Of a DNA stretch of 59,309 bases, positions 1-7,508 are shown one piece after another. The position numbers were made by a program, and so were the translations under genes. The stretch comes from a virus: positions 1-59,309 of the IMG/VR virus record IMGVR_UViG_3300025012_000917; one strand, given 5' to 3'. The notes under the pieces are model-generated. The model saw nothing but the letters and a program-made list of their open reading frames with translations, ran no database searches and was not told the DNA's origin. Positions within the stretch are counted from its first letter, which is position 1. Every line of letters starts with the position of its first letter.

Positions 1-2355
1 AAACTCCTGTGCCCAGATCTGCATCAGCCCGTGAAAATAGAGGTATATTTTGTTGTTGTCGACAACCCAATAATTTTCATCGATAAGCTTCCTTGTTTTT
101 AAGACTCCAAGATCCTCCAGAAAAACGCTGATGGCTTGTTCCTCTCCATGCTCGGATTGAACTGTTTTAGTCTCTTTGGAAATCCATTCGGCAAACGTTA
201 AATCATCCCCAAATGCAAGCGTGTATCCAGCCATGACGGTCGCATAATTGATGGCTGTTCGGTCGTTCACATCAGCCTTGATGAAGTAGGTCTTCCACTC
301 TTCCATCGATTGCATGAACCGTGATGTAATGCTATGTTTTTTCTTAAGTACGCCATACACGTGTGCCGAAAAATTGGTGCGGTGAGCCATCATCCATGAG
401 AAATTATTCACCAATCGTTTAGCCCTTGAGATAAAGATCACGATGCACCGCGAAAGCAGCGCCCCGTCTTTCGGGGTCTCTTCTCCCGATATGATAAGCG
501 TCCCGCGCACTTTCGCCTCACGTAGGCCATGCTCGCTTTCTTTAACCCCTTTGCCAGCGCTCTGCCGGTTGTACACGTTGCGCAGGAAACCGTTTTTGTA
601 GGCAATATCTTTGGTATTCCGATACTCATCCAGCCCGAAGGGAAGACAGCTGTAATACGCAAGGCTGCGCTGAATCGCGACGGGGGTGGTCTGGCTGATC
701 GCCTTTGCCGAATTCTCGATCCCGAAGAAATTCATCACCCATTCTGCGATAGTCGATTTCCCGGACTGCCACCGGCCTGTTACGAAGAGGAAAGGAAATG
801 ATCGATATACCGCGAAAATTTCTTCCATGAACAAAACAGAAGTGATCCATCCGATGATAAGATTCGATTCATTCTCGCCAATGATCTCACTCATTCTTTT
901 CTTAAACTCTACGATGTCAAATCCAGAGCCAAGATGCATATAGGGCATACCTTCCATGATGCCGCCTTTAGCGCTGAGCGGAATCGGTTTGATCCCTTTT
1001 TTATCTAGCCAGAAAATATTATTCTTATCCGGCCGTATTTCAGATCCGTCTTCTTTCACCGCAACGTTTCCAAATAGCCAGATTTTTTCGCGGTCAAGCC
1101 ATCCGATATGATCACTTTCGATGATGAACCTTCCCTCATCCATCATTAAAAACTCAGATTCCCAAATGGTCAGCAGATCGTCCGTGTTGCCGCGCCAAAT
1201 GAAATCCCCTTTATTCAAAACAAACGTGCGGAATGCATCGCCTGAGGCCATGGCTTCTGAGGATATTGTGAATGGAGATGAATGCCGTCCAAATTCATTG
1301 ACTAGCTCGATTTCTCGTTTTACTCCTTCAGGGGTGTCATGAGTAGCAACTACTCGCATCACGAAATTTGAGATCGCAATGTCGAAGGACCCTTTGTTCG
1401 TCTGTTTGGTGACGATATAGCGGTTGAACTGTTTATGGATTTTAGAGCGATGATGTTTTTGGCTCTGCTTGCGCAGTACCATCTGCTTAGCTTCAGAGGA
1501 TAGTTCCCGAAGATAGTCGTTGCGAGGGACAGCGTCATAGACGATTTTTTTCATCTCGCCTTGCGTGCGCAGTTGCGCAGCGGCTCCGTCGATATCAATC
1601 TTCCCATTTTCTTTCCACCCATCCGGAAGCGTGGCGATCACCACCTCAAATGCTCCCTCTTTTTCAAGCCGGGAGGCCATGTAATAAGCGTAGAACTGAG
1701 TGTCGTATCGGTTATTGGGGTTTGCTTTGTACCGCTCCGTGATATTGGGGTCGTCTTTCGTTTCGTTATCAAAAAGAATAACGATTCGTTTGACGTCATA
1801 TGCTTTTAATTTTTTACTGAGGTCTGGGAATTTGTTTTCTGAGAACGAGGAGATCCCAGGGATTGAGATCGTGGGGAAACCGTACTGAACAGCGGCCACC
1901 GCCTTGAACTCGCCCTCTGTCAGAATAATCTCATAGGGTTTATCCCTGAGGTTCCATTCCTGAAATACTTCGCTAGGAAGCCCTGAAAACCCCAATTTGT
2001 GCGGCCTGACATAATACACCTCTCCCTCAAAATTGCGGTAAGGAATAAGAATGTTTGAAACCTTTTTATCGCCGATCGTATTCTCTTCCCGCAGAAGGAT
2101 AGGGTTTACGCGCACGCGTTTTCCGTCATGGATGAACACGCCGGAGAGTACGAGATCTTGCTCACGCACTCCTCCGCTCTCCATGATTTTTACGAATTCT
2201 TCTTCAAAAGATAATAGGTGGGGACCTCCGGATCCGAACCCGAAAAGCTTAATCGTCTGTTCGGAGAGGCCACGCTTATTGATAAGCTCTTCCTTGTGCT
2301 TATCCGTAAGCGTGGCCATTTCCATCAGGCGTGCATAAATCGCCTTGAAAGACAC
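1..2355 (-). CDS. Toprim primase / P-loop helicase, 3'-truncated by window edge
   Basis: The frame opens with GTG at 2355, preceded by AAGGAG six bases after the stop of the upstream gene, and stays open for 785 codons to the window edge, so the C-terminus is missing. A Toprim-like core is visible near residues 140-200 (LTEGEFKAVAA, then ILFDNETKDD with acidic metal-binding residues). Near residue 530 there is a Walker A loop (GRWQSGKST). This architecture matches phage and plasmid primase-helicases that prime and unwind DNA at the fork. It lies downstream of a putative ssDNA-binding protein, which fits a replication module. The family assignment is firm at the level of Toprim plus P-loop; I cannot name a precise subfamily or confirm a zinc-finger domain. 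Confidence 0.85.
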   Translation of the reverse strand, partial: MSFKAIYARLMEMATLTDKHKEELINKRGLSEQTIKLFGFGSGGPHLLSFEEEFVKIMESGGVREQDLVLSGVFIHDGKRVRVNPILLREENTIGDKKVSNILIPYRNFEGEVYYVRPHKLGFSGLPSEVFQEWNLRDKPYEIILTEGEFKAVAAVQYGFPTISIPGISSFSENKFPDLSKKLKAYDVKRIVILFDNETKDDPNITERYKANPNNRYDTQFYAYYMASRLEKEGAFEVVIATLPDGWKENGKIDIDGAAAQLRTQGEMKKIVYDAVPRNDYLRELSSEAKQMVLRKQSQKHHRSKIHKQFNRYIVTKQTNKGSFDIAISNFVMRVVATHDTPEGVKREIELVNEFGRHSSPFTISSEAMASGDAFRTFVLNKGDFIWRGNTDDLLTIWESEFLMMDEGRFIIESDHIGWLDREKIWLFGNVAVKEDGSEIRPDKNNIFWLDKKGIKPIPLSAKGGIMEGMPYMHLGSGFDIVEFKKRMSEIIGENESNLIIGWITSVLFMEEIFAVYRSFPFLFVTGRWQSGKSTIAEWVMNFFGIENSAKAISQTTPVAIQRSLAYYSCLPFGLDEYRNTKDIAYKNGFLRNVYNRQSAGKGVKESEHGLREAKVRGTLIISGEETPKDGALLSRCIVIFISRAKRLVNNFSWMMAHRTNFSAHVYGVLKKKHSITSRFMQSMEEWKTYFIKADVNDRTAINYATVMAGYTLAFGDDLTFAEWISKETKTVQSEHGEEQAISVFLEDLGVLKTRKLIDENYWVVDNNKIYLYFHGLMQIWAQEF

Positions 2356-2361
2356 GACTCC

Positions 2362-3111
2362 TTAATCCCAGGGATTTTTGGTGGTCTGAGGCTGTGCGGT
2401 CTCTTCTTCGCTTTCTTCGTGGACTTTCAGCTCCTTGCCGGCGAAAGTCTTGTAGATGCTCTCGGCTTTCTGAAACTCATCTTTCGGGCATTGTCCGCAT
2501 TGTTCCACGACGAGCACGAAATACTGCTGCTTAGCGTCATTTTGTTCTTTTTTAGAACGCAGCCGGTAGCGCCATGAGAACAAATCACCTGGCGCGAACT
2601 GCGTCATGGTGCTGAGGGCTTTCCCGGCCTTAAATGATGTCTTCCCGAAACTGATCACGATCGGCATGCTGTGACCTGGGACGAGAGCCAGATAGTTGAT
2701 AAACTTCGTGGCTTTCGGCGGTTCGCTCTTCGGTCCCCATGCGCCCTCGGCAATCACACGCGGATCAGATGGATTGTTTGAACGCCAAATAATCGCACCC
2801 GCTTCAAACTCTGGGTTGAAATCCGGGTCCTTATCGCTTTGCGGATTGAACCTGAGCCAATTCACCGATCGCATGATTGGGATGAAGGTGATCCATCCTT
2901 GATCGTCTTTCGGCAGTTCTTCTTTGGTGATCGAGTTCAGGATCATCCCTTGAAAGAACCGTTTCGGGTCATCCTGCACTTCTGGGGAGAGCGCCTGTAA
3001 AAGCTTGGCGCGCGGGATCATGAGATCCGAATTATCGACCGGCGTCTCATGTCCTCTCCGAGATGATACGTCAATGGCTGATTCTTCTTTTCTTGCGAGA
3101 TCTTCGGTCAT
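2362..3111 (-). CDS. putative phage ssDNA-binding/recombination-associated protein
   Basis: This 249-residue soluble protein starts at an ATG overlapping the preceding stop by four bases. It has an N-terminal charged segment, a conserved-looking core starting LMIPRAKLLQ, a central beta-rich section with two Cys (CGQC), and an acidic C-terminal tail ending KNPWD. An acidic tail with an aromatic tip is typical of phage single-strand binding proteins such as T7 gp2.5-like families, but the motif here is only suggestive. It sits directly upstream of the primase-helicase, which supports a replication role. Function is inference from layout and tail chemistry. Confidence 0.5.
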   Translation of the reverse strand: MTEDLARKEESAIDVSSRRGHETPVDNSDLMIPRAKLLQALSPEVQDDPKRFFQGMILNSITKEELPKDDQGWITFIPIMRSVNWLRFNPQSDKDPDFNPEFEAGAIIWRSNNPSDPRVIAEGAWGPKSEPPKATKFINYLALVPGHSMPIVISFGKTSFKAGKALSTMTQFAPGDLFSWRYRLRSKKEQNDAKQQYFVLVVEQCGQCPKDEFQKAESIYKTFAGKELKVHEESEEETAQPQTTKNPWD

Positions 3112-3554
3112 AACGACTCCTCTTGTTTTTGTTCGGGTTTGGTGTACATGACGGACGGTTGGTAATAAATCTCGATGAACTCAGGGATCACTGTGCCTTC
3201 CGCAAGTTTTTCTTTCAAGAAACTTGCGAACGTGCCCGGATGAATCGCTTCTTTGATACAAGCCTCGCCGCCGTTCTCACGCACAAACTCATACACCCGC
3301 GCTTTGTTTTCTTCGGCATATTTCGGGCGCGGCGTTGGCGCTTTGACAGTCAAGAGCCCGAGATCGTCGTATCGTCCTGTAGATTTTTTGCCGCAATCAT
3401 TCAGGTATTCGACGATCAGGTTGGTCGCCTTCTCTAGCTCTTCTTCTGCTCGTGTTTTCAACCGTGACATTTCGTCTTTCCAGAACCGCGCGCGCGCGTA
3501 TCGCTCGAACAGCTCACGCTCTCTTACATCGGTTATCGCTTTGGTTTGTTCCAT
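3108..3554 (-). CDS. conserved phage replication-region protein
   Basis: A 148-residue protein with a strong AAGGAGG site upstream of ATG 3554. The first 50 residues are helical and rich in Arg, Glu and Lys (RERELFERYARARFWKDEM), followed by a short beta segment (YDDLGLLTVKAPTPRPKY) and a helix-turn-like C-terminal part (ACIKEAIHPGTFASFLKEKL). Similar helix plus IHPGT-like patterns occur in uncharacterised proteins beside phage recombination and ssDNA-binding genes. It overlaps the putative ssDNA-binding gene by four bases, so the two are probably translated together. No catalytic motif is visible and no function is claimed. Confidence 0.7.
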   Translation of the reverse strand: MEQTKAITDVRERELFERYARARFWKDEMSRLKTRAEEELEKATNLIVEYLNDCGKKSTGRYDDLGLLTVKAPTPRPKYAEENKARVYEFVRENGGEACIKEAIHPGTFASFLKEKLAEGTVIPEFIEIYYQPSVMYTKPEQKQEESL

Positions 3555-3584
3555 GTTACGCCTCCTTGTTTTTAGTTTTTTAAT

Positions 3585-4646
3585 TTAAAAGCATTCTTTA
3601 ATCATCTGTATTATTTTTTGCACCTCCCCAATCGAACGGCAAACAAAAGCTTTGCCATTCGCGTTTTTTATTCTATCAATTTGAAATTTCTGAATTGGTG
3701 ACGCGAAACCTGGAAATATCTTCAATTCGATTGCAACAAAAAAACCTAAAACCGTTCCTATAAAATCTGGAATTCCAGAAGCTTGAGAATTATGACCATG
3801 TATTTTGAACATATAAACACCTGGCTCGCTTTTAAAAAATTTTAAACATTGTTCCTTTAATGATGTTTCTTTTAGAGCAAGAGAACCATCTCTTAAAAAA
3901 ACATGGAAATCTTTATGGCATTGCCAACAAAGAGTAATTCCATTAGATGATTTTAGAGCTAATTTTGGAGCTTCTTTAAATGGAATAATATGATGGGCTG
4001 TAAGTTTACCTTTTGAAATTTCGGACGATTTTTTAAAGCAAGATTGACAGGTATAACCATCTCTTTCAAACACTTTCTTTCTCCATAATTTATACAAAGG
4101 ATGTGTTCGTACTCGCATTTTCCAATCAGTCATTCCTCCTTTCCAGAAATGACTTCCACTTCCAGATTGTCTTAATGATTGCATTTTTCGATAGCAAGCT
4201 TCTGAACAATATTTATTTGGGTTTTTTTTGTCAGTCGTATATTCAACAAAACAAACTGAGCATCGTTTTACAATAATATAATAAGCTCTACGACATTCGC
4301 TGCTGCAATATTTATTCCCACCTTTCAAAATAGGCTTTTCACAGTAAAAACAAATTCTAGCTACTTTTTTACAATCAAAAGAACAAAATTTCTGAAATCT
4401 TCTTGATTCGTATACATAAAATAATTTATCGCATCTCTCGCATTTTTTTTCTATTTTAGGTTTAAGCGATCTTTTTGATTCCTTGAATTCACTTATTCCG
4501 TTTTTCCAATTCGGATTCGATTCTCCTACCAATCTGTCCTGATAAGCTAAAGCCATACATTCTCTAGAACAATAGACTCTCTTTGAAAAATGAGAAAGCT
4601 TTACCATGAATTCGTTAGAGCAAATAGAGCAAATTTTACTAATCAT
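3585..4646 (-). CDS. HNH endonuclease fused to VRR-NUC-like domain
   Basis: The N-terminal half holds several Cys4 knuckles (CSICSNEF, CERCDKLF, CFYCEKPI, CSVCFVEY) and NUMOD-like SNPNW and FWKGG motifs. An HNH core follows at about residues 195-255 (TCQSC, AHHIIPF, NGITLCWQCHKDFH). The last 90 residues have the VRR-NUC/PD-(D/E)XK pattern: GIPDF, AIELK, then a Gln-rich helix (SPIQKFQIDRIK). HNH proteins of this kind are usually mobile homing endonucleases. The gene is visibly more AT-rich than its neighbours and has its own AT-rich leader, which suggests recent insertion. Joining a second nuclease fold to HNH is unusual. Fold calls are from motifs; cleavage specificity is unknown. Confidence 0.85.
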   Translation of the reverse strand: MISKICSICSNEFMVKLSHFSKRVYCSRECMALAYQDRLVGESNPNWKNGISEFKESKRSLKPKIEKKCERCDKLFYVYESRRFQKFCSFDCKKVARICFYCEKPILKGGNKYCSSECRRAYYIIVKRCSVCFVEYTTDKKNPNKYCSEACYRKMQSLRQSGSGSHFWKGGMTDWKMRVRTHPLYKLWRKKVFERDGYTCQSCFKKSSEISKGKLTAHHIIPFKEAPKLALKSSNGITLCWQCHKDFHVFLRDGSLALKETSLKEQCLKFFKSEPGVYMFKIHGHNSQASGIPDFIGTVLGFFVAIELKIFPGFASPIQKFQIDRIKNANGKAFVCRSIGEVQKIIQMIKECF

Positions 4647-4757
4647 TTTTATAGATCATCCTCATTCATGAGGTGCGAATTATATACCTATAGTTTATTT
4701 AAACAAACTTATTATTTTCTGTTTTTTTACTTTCTCGTTATCCCGCGAGGGGATGGT
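4647..4757 (-). promoter_or_regulatory. AT-rich leader with candidate promoter and dyad before the HNH gene
   Basis: On the minus strand a TATAAT box lies at 4684-4679, with TTGTTT at 4706-4701 and a 16-base spacer. A perfect dyad CCTCAT-N2-ATGAGG (4660-4673) falls between the predicted transcript start and the nuclease ATG. The dyad could be an operator or an RNA hairpin controlling translation. No gene fits the 111 bases. The promoter match is by eye; this composition readily yields false positives. Confidence 0.4.
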
Positions 4758-4964
4758 TTATTGTTCAAGAATTTTTAGCATCTCGATACGGTAATCATCC
4801 CATCCATCAGCTAATTCTTCATCGTCTTCATAATCTTTCACACTCGCACTTTCCGGCATAGATTCTTTGATTATTTCCAAAATACCTTTTTTTAAAATCT
4901 CTCTTCTCTCTCCATCAATAGCGGCGAGCATAAGAAGATTATTAATCTTATCTTTAAGCGTCAT
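4758..4964 (-). CDS. small acidic helical protein
   Basis: A 68-residue protein, ATG overlapping the preceding stop by four bases. It is helical and strongly acidic in its second half (KDYEDDEELADGWDDY). No metal-binding, membrane or catalytic motif is visible. It lies in a run of small coupled genes in the early-type operon and is the last gene before the inserted HNH nuclease. Function unknown. Confidence 0.65.
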   Translation of the reverse strand: MTLKDKINNLLMLAAIDGERREILKKGILEIIKESMPESASVKDYEDDEELADGWDDYRIEMLKILEQ

Positions 4965-5299
4965 TTCCCCTCCTCGATTTCTTTCAGGGTTTCTCTAGCT
5001 TCAACATAATGTTTAATGGCATAAGAAGAACCTAAAGAATTATTTAATAAAGCGGGATCACATTTCATCATGTTTTTTAATACTCCAATTGCCTTTTCCA
5101 GCTTGGCTTCTAGCTTATGTACCATTTCTCCCAATTTATCCGATTCTGAGCCGAATATTTTATGTGCTGTATCTAAAGCTTTAGTTAGTTCCAAGTTCTT
5201 TTCTTCTAGTTCCTCGATCTTTGACTCCCAAAACTTACAGCACTGACAATTATCCCAAGGGCAATTACATTCTTCTTCGTCTTTTTGTCGTGGGGTCAT
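4961..5299 (-). CDS. Cys-cluster and coiled-coil small protein
   Basis: The start is placed at ATG 5299, after GGAGG and three bases beyond the preceding stop; an upstream in-frame ATG would overlap the previous gene. The N-terminus has a compact cysteine cluster (ECNCPWDNCQCC), followed by about 70 residues of heptad-like coiled coil (KIEELEEKNLELTKAL). The cluster may bind zinc and the coil probably mediates oligomerisation. No homologue is recognised. It is coupled to the 68-residue acidic protein downstream. Confidence 0.7.
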   Translation of the reverse strand: MTPRQKDEEECNCPWDNCQCCKFWESKIEELEEKNLELTKALDTAHKIFGSESDKLGEMVHKLEAKLEKAIGVLKNMMKCDPALLNNSLGSSYAIKHYVEARETLKEIEEGK

Positions 5300-5301
5300 G
5301 G

Positions 5302-5466
5302 TTAAAATACCTCCAATTGTAAAGACCCGCAACTACATTGAGCTGGATTTGATTCATGAGCACCTTCTCGCCGTATTCCACCACCCCAATTTCTCCTAAC
5401 CCAAAATCTCTTTTGGCAACGTTTGCAGATAACCTCAAATCTTGCGCCTGTATCTTGGATGCTCAT
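5302..5466 (-). CDS. 54-residue zinc-ribbon protein
   Basis: ATG 5466 overlaps the preceding TGA by four bases and has AAGGAGA upstream. The protein carries two Cys pairs (CKRCQKRF near residue 14 and CSC near residue 44), the layout of a minimal zinc ribbon, with a basic WVRRNW segment between them. It is short, but double coupling to its neighbours and the paired cysteines support a real gene. Role unknown. Confidence 0.65.
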   Translation of the reverse strand: MSIQDTGARFEVICKRCQKRFWVRRNWGGGIRREGAHESNPAQCSCGSLQLEVF

Positions 5467-5708
5467 ATCTTCTCCTTAATCCTTTCTCGAATACCAAATT
5501 TTCTACGGATTGAATTTCCCATAAAGCTTGGATGGCCAGTGGCCTTGTCCATAGCATCACAATGATTAGCGCATTCCTCCAACGCCTCATTCCTCGCCTC
5601 GAGGAGGGCTTCCTCTAAGCAAAATCTACAGGCTCCGCCCATTCTTGGGTAACAATGGTCACACTTCTCAGCTACTTCCTTTGCCCTTTCCTCAATTGTT
5701 TTCTTCAT
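5463..5708 (-). CDS. Cys-rich small helical protein
   Basis: An 81-residue protein with cysteines at CDHCYPRMGGACRFC near residues 16-30 and CANHC near residue 46, inside amphipathic helices. The arrangement suggests a zinc-binding helical hairpin. It is coupled by ATGA overlaps on both sides. I recognise no family; protein binding is a plausible role but is not shown by the sequence. Confidence 0.68.
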   Translation of the reverse strand: MKKTIEERAKEVAEKCDHCYPRMGGACRFCLEEALLEARNEALEECANHCDAMDKATGHPSFMGNSIRRKFGIRERIKEKI

Positions 5709-5881
5709 GGAGTTACCGTCTTTTTTAATTGCTCATCAAGTAATCGTTCTTGTTTTTCTAGGACCCGTCTTCTTAATTCTTTTTCTTCGCAATCATCACA
5801 TCGAGCGATACTCCCCATCCAAAAACCGCCACAAATCATTTTATATCCGACAGCACTTCCCAAATATTCTCCACAACTCAT
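5705..5881 (-). CDS. 58-residue protein with hydrophobic N-half and helical tail
   Basis: The start ATG 5881 sits in the overlap ATGA, and the stop overlaps the next start the same way. The N-terminal half is Gly/Cys-rich and moderately hydrophobic (SAVGYKMICGGFWMG). A CDDC pair and a highly charged coiled-coil helix follow (EKELRRRVLEKQERLLDEQ). Its leader is part of a duplicated 36-base sequence (5877-5912). Function unknown. Confidence 0.6.
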   Translation of the reverse strand: MSCGEYLGSAVGYKMICGGFWMGSIARCDDCEEKELRRRVLEKQERLLDEQLKKTVTP

Positions 5882-5912
5882 CTCTCACCCCTTCTCTTTT
5901 TGGCGGTTGGTT
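5877..5912. repeat. direct repeat copy 1 (start-site linker)
   Basis: These 36 bases match 7873-7908 with a single mismatch. In both copies the block contains the ribosome-binding region and ATG of a downstream gene (ATG 5881 here, ATG 7877 in the other copy), although the genes differ. Here it also encodes the basic C-terminus of the upstream gene. This points to duplication or recombination at linkers between small genes. Confidence 0.85.
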
Positions 5913-6072
5913 GTTCTTCTACAACTTGAATCTTTACTTTTTTTATCCAAATTTGCTTTACGTTATCAGCCCGCGTCCCGCAAATCGCTCCCCTGGCCTC
6001 ATTTTTAAATTTCCAAAAAGATTTTGGGATATCATCCTCAATAATCATAAACCCATAATATTCATTCTTCAT
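5878..6072 (-). CDS. 64-residue protein with basic C-terminus
   Basis: Start ATG 6072 follows a GGTGGTGGG ribosome site. The protein begins with a short beta-type segment (YYGFMIIEDDIP) and ends in a basic tail (AKKRRGER) encoded within a duplicated leader sequence. It could bind nucleic acid through that tail, which is speculation. It is coupled to the next gene by a four-base overlap. Confidence 0.55.
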   Translation of the reverse strand: MKNEYYGFMIIEDDIPKSFWKFKNEARGAICGTRADNVKQIWIKKVKIQVVEEQPTAKKRRGER

Positions 6073-6074
6073 CC

Positions 6075-6098
6075 CACCACCCCCAAGCCTTTAGTTAG
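6075..6098. repeat. direct repeat copy 1 (stop-SD-start linker)
   Basis: These 24 bases recur at 8520-8543 with one mismatch. Each copy spans the stop codon region of one small gene and the ribosome site of the next. Together with the 5877/7873 pair it suggests that small genes are exchanged through conserved linkers. Confidence 0.8.
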
Positions 6099-6238
6099 AC
6101 TAAAAATCTTTTAATTATAAATCCGACTACTGTGCCAAGAATAAAAATTGAAATCCCTCCCCAACTTGGGGATAGCGGAATCATTCCCCAGATTATCCCG
6201 ACAAGAAAAACTAATAAAAGTTCTAAATATAAACTCAC
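6095..6238 (-). CDS. 47-residue membrane microprotein
   Basis: Starts at GTG 6238 with GAGG upstream, overlapping the preceding TGA by four bases. Almost the whole chain is hydrophobic, forming two likely membrane segments (YLELLLVFLVGIIWG and ISIFILGTVVGFII) ending in a short basic tail. It is probably an inner-membrane phage microprotein. Topology and role are unknown. Confidence 0.6.
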   Translation of the reverse strand: MSLYLELLLVFLVGIIWGMIPLSPSWGGISIFILGTVVGFIIKRFLV

Positions 6239-6360
6239 TTCGGCCTCAACAACACCATCATCTCAGCCGAGATGGCATAAATTAAAGTGGTTAATAAAAA
6301 CCATTTATTCATGTTTTGATCTTTATGCAGATAAAAAATAAACCAAAGAACAATGGCCAT
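6235..6360 (-). CDS. 41-residue membrane microprotein (MAxxLW family member A)
   Basis: ATG 6360 is preceded by GGAGG and the same AATAACATGGC start context found at 6499 and 8913. The protein begins MAIVLWFIFY and ends MMVLLRPK, matching the layout of the 45- and 40-residue proteins at 6362-6499 and 8791-8913. One or two membrane segments are likely. It appears to be the most diverged of three intragenomic paralogues. Function unknown. Confidence 0.58.
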   Translation of the reverse strand: MAIVLWFIFYLHKDQNMNKWFLLTTLIYAISAEMMVLLRPK

Positions 6361-6361
6361 G

Positions 6362-6499
6362 TTATTTCAACCTCCACAAAAACACCACGTCGAACATGAG
6401 GGCGTAAAATTGCAATAAAATAACTTCAATTTGGATAGCCCATCCACATTTAAAATGCTCTGCCAATATTAGAGCGAGCAACCAAAGCATCAGTGCCAT
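6362..6499 (-). CDS. 45-residue membrane microprotein (MAxxLW family member B)
   Basis: The supported start is ATG 6499 within the GAGGG...AATAACATGGC context; longer readings upstream overlap a real zinc-finger gene. The protein starts MALMLWLLALIL and ends MFDVVFLWRLK, nearly the same ends as the protein at 8791-8913. Two hydrophobic stretches are separated by a short HFKCGW linker. It is a likely small integral membrane protein; a holin-like or exclusion role is possible but unsupported. Confidence 0.65.
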   Translation of the reverse strand: MALMLWLLALILAEHFKCGWAIQIEVILLQFYALMFDVVFLWRLK

Positions 6500-6512
6500 G
6501 TTATTTAACCCT

Positions 6513-6731
6513 CTACGGATTTTCTCCTGTGCCGTTGCAATCCTCACACTTAATTTCTCCGGAACCTTCGCACTTCCCACATTCATGATCTCCATAACCC
6601 CTGCAGGTTTTGCAAGCTTTAGCTTTTTTCTCAATTTCTTTTTCGTGCCTTTTAATTGCTTCCAACTGTTCTAAATTCCCAAACTCAAGACGGACTTTAT
6701 TAGTTATCAAATCCTCAAATTTAATACGCAT
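6513..6731 (-). CDS. DnaJ-type Cys-rich zinc-finger small protein
   Basis: About 72 residues from ATG 6731 (GAGGGG upstream, two bases after the preceding stop). The C-terminal half has three CxxC units with Gly spacing (CKTCRGYG, CGKCEGSG, CEDCNGTG), the DnaJ central zinc-finger pattern, while the N-terminal half is a charged helix. There is no J domain, so it is not a DnaJ co-chaperone. Free-standing CxxCxGxG proteins probably bind metal and unfolded or partner proteins. Confidence 0.75.
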   Translation of the reverse strand: MRIKFEDLITNKVRLEFGNLEQLEAIKRHEKEIEKKAKACKTCRGYGDHECGKCEGSGEIKCEDCNGTGENP

Positions 6732-6733
6732 AT

Positions 6734-7507
6734 TCACCCCTCAAGCTCCTTTTCTGAGCACTGCTTCATATCTTCCAAAGCTTTCTCATTTTCGTCAAAA
6801 AATCTTGGAGGGTAAACTCTTATCGAGCTTGAAGCTTTGTAAATTTGCATAGCGGCAAACAAAGTGGACGTTTTTTCTTCAAGGTTCCTTCCTTCTTTCC
6901 CCGCCAAAGTCACAACCCATCCAGCGCGGCAATGCGTTGTTTCGCACGTGTGCCAATTTCGCATATCCAAAGCACCTTTATCAGACGCCGCCGCAAAAAC
7001 TTTTTGGTGGACATTTTCAATTTTTGGAACTTCTGGAAATTCGTGTTTTTCTTTTTTGTCTTTCGATTGTTTTGCAGACAAATTATTCTTGCCGACACAG
7101 TCACTACAGCCGATACAGTCGCTACAGTCTCTACAGCCGATACAGTCGCTGCAACCGCTACAGTCTCTACAGCCGCTACAGTCGCTACAGCCGACACAGT
7201 CACTACAGCCGATACAGTCGCTACAGCCTCTACAGCCGATACAGTCGCTACAGCGGATACAGCCTCTACAGCCGCTACAGTCGCTACAGCCGATACAGTC
7301 GCTACAGCGGATACAGTCGCTACAGTCTCTACAGCCGATACAGTCGCTACAGTCGCTACAGTCTCTACAATTCCAACATCCTTCATTCCTCTTGTTTTCT
7401 TTTTCGTAATTAGGGTTATCTTTCGCAAACTCCGAGCTAACCCCGTTAACTTCTTTATCTTTTCTGTTTGAAAATTCTAAATAGTCTTTAAAGATTTCTG
7501 TTTTCAT
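6734..7507 (-). CDS. Cys-x-x triplet repeat protein with conserved C-terminal domain
   Basis: Residues 44-139 are 32 uninterrupted Cys-x-x triplets, where x-x is mostly Ser-Asp, Ile-Gly, Arg-Asp, Ser-Gly or Val-Gly. A charged N-terminal 43 residues precede it. A separate C-terminal domain of about 100 residues carries NWHTCETTHCRAGWVV and ends in a helical acidic segment; HCRAGW-type segments recur in phage hypothetical proteins. There is no signal peptide. The repeat could form a metal-binding or disulfide-rich solenoid, with six residues per two triplets resembling hexapeptide-helix spacing, but this is inference. It sits between YopX and the DnaJ-like zinc finger. Confidence 0.8.
   Translation of the reverse strand: MKTEIFKDYLEFSNRKDKEVNGVSSEFAKDNPNYEKENKRNEGCWNCRDCSDCSDCIGCRDCSDCIRCSDCIGCSDCSGCRGCIRCSDCIGCRGCSDCIGCSDCVGCSDCSGCRDCSGCSDCIGCRDCSDCIGCSDCVGKNNLSAKQSKDKKEKHEFPEVPKIENVHQKVFAAASDKGALDMRNWHTCETTHCRAGWVVTLAGKEGRNLEEKTSTLFAAMQIYKASSSIRVYPPRFFDENEKALEDMKQCSEKELEG
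7091..7378. repeat. tandem 9/18-base repeat encoding Cys-x-x triplets
   Basis: About 288 bases of degenerate tandem units, built on tacagycgc-type nonamers often paired into 18-base units. It is entirely coding in the minus-strand Cys-x-x protein. The near identity of units suggests recent expansion or gene conversion, and slippage length variants are likely. Confidence 0.9.
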
Positions 7508-7508
7508 A

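Noticed and set aside
7085-7380. Possible CRISPR array
   Set aside because: The units are short (9/18 bases), directly adjacent and coding; there are no spacers of 26-50 bases between conserved repeats.
6864-7428. Several plus- and minus-strand frames over the Cys-x-x repeat
   Set aside because: A 9-base periodic repeat is open in many frames. Only the minus frame with the conserved C-terminal domain, strong coupling to neighbours and correct strand is credible.
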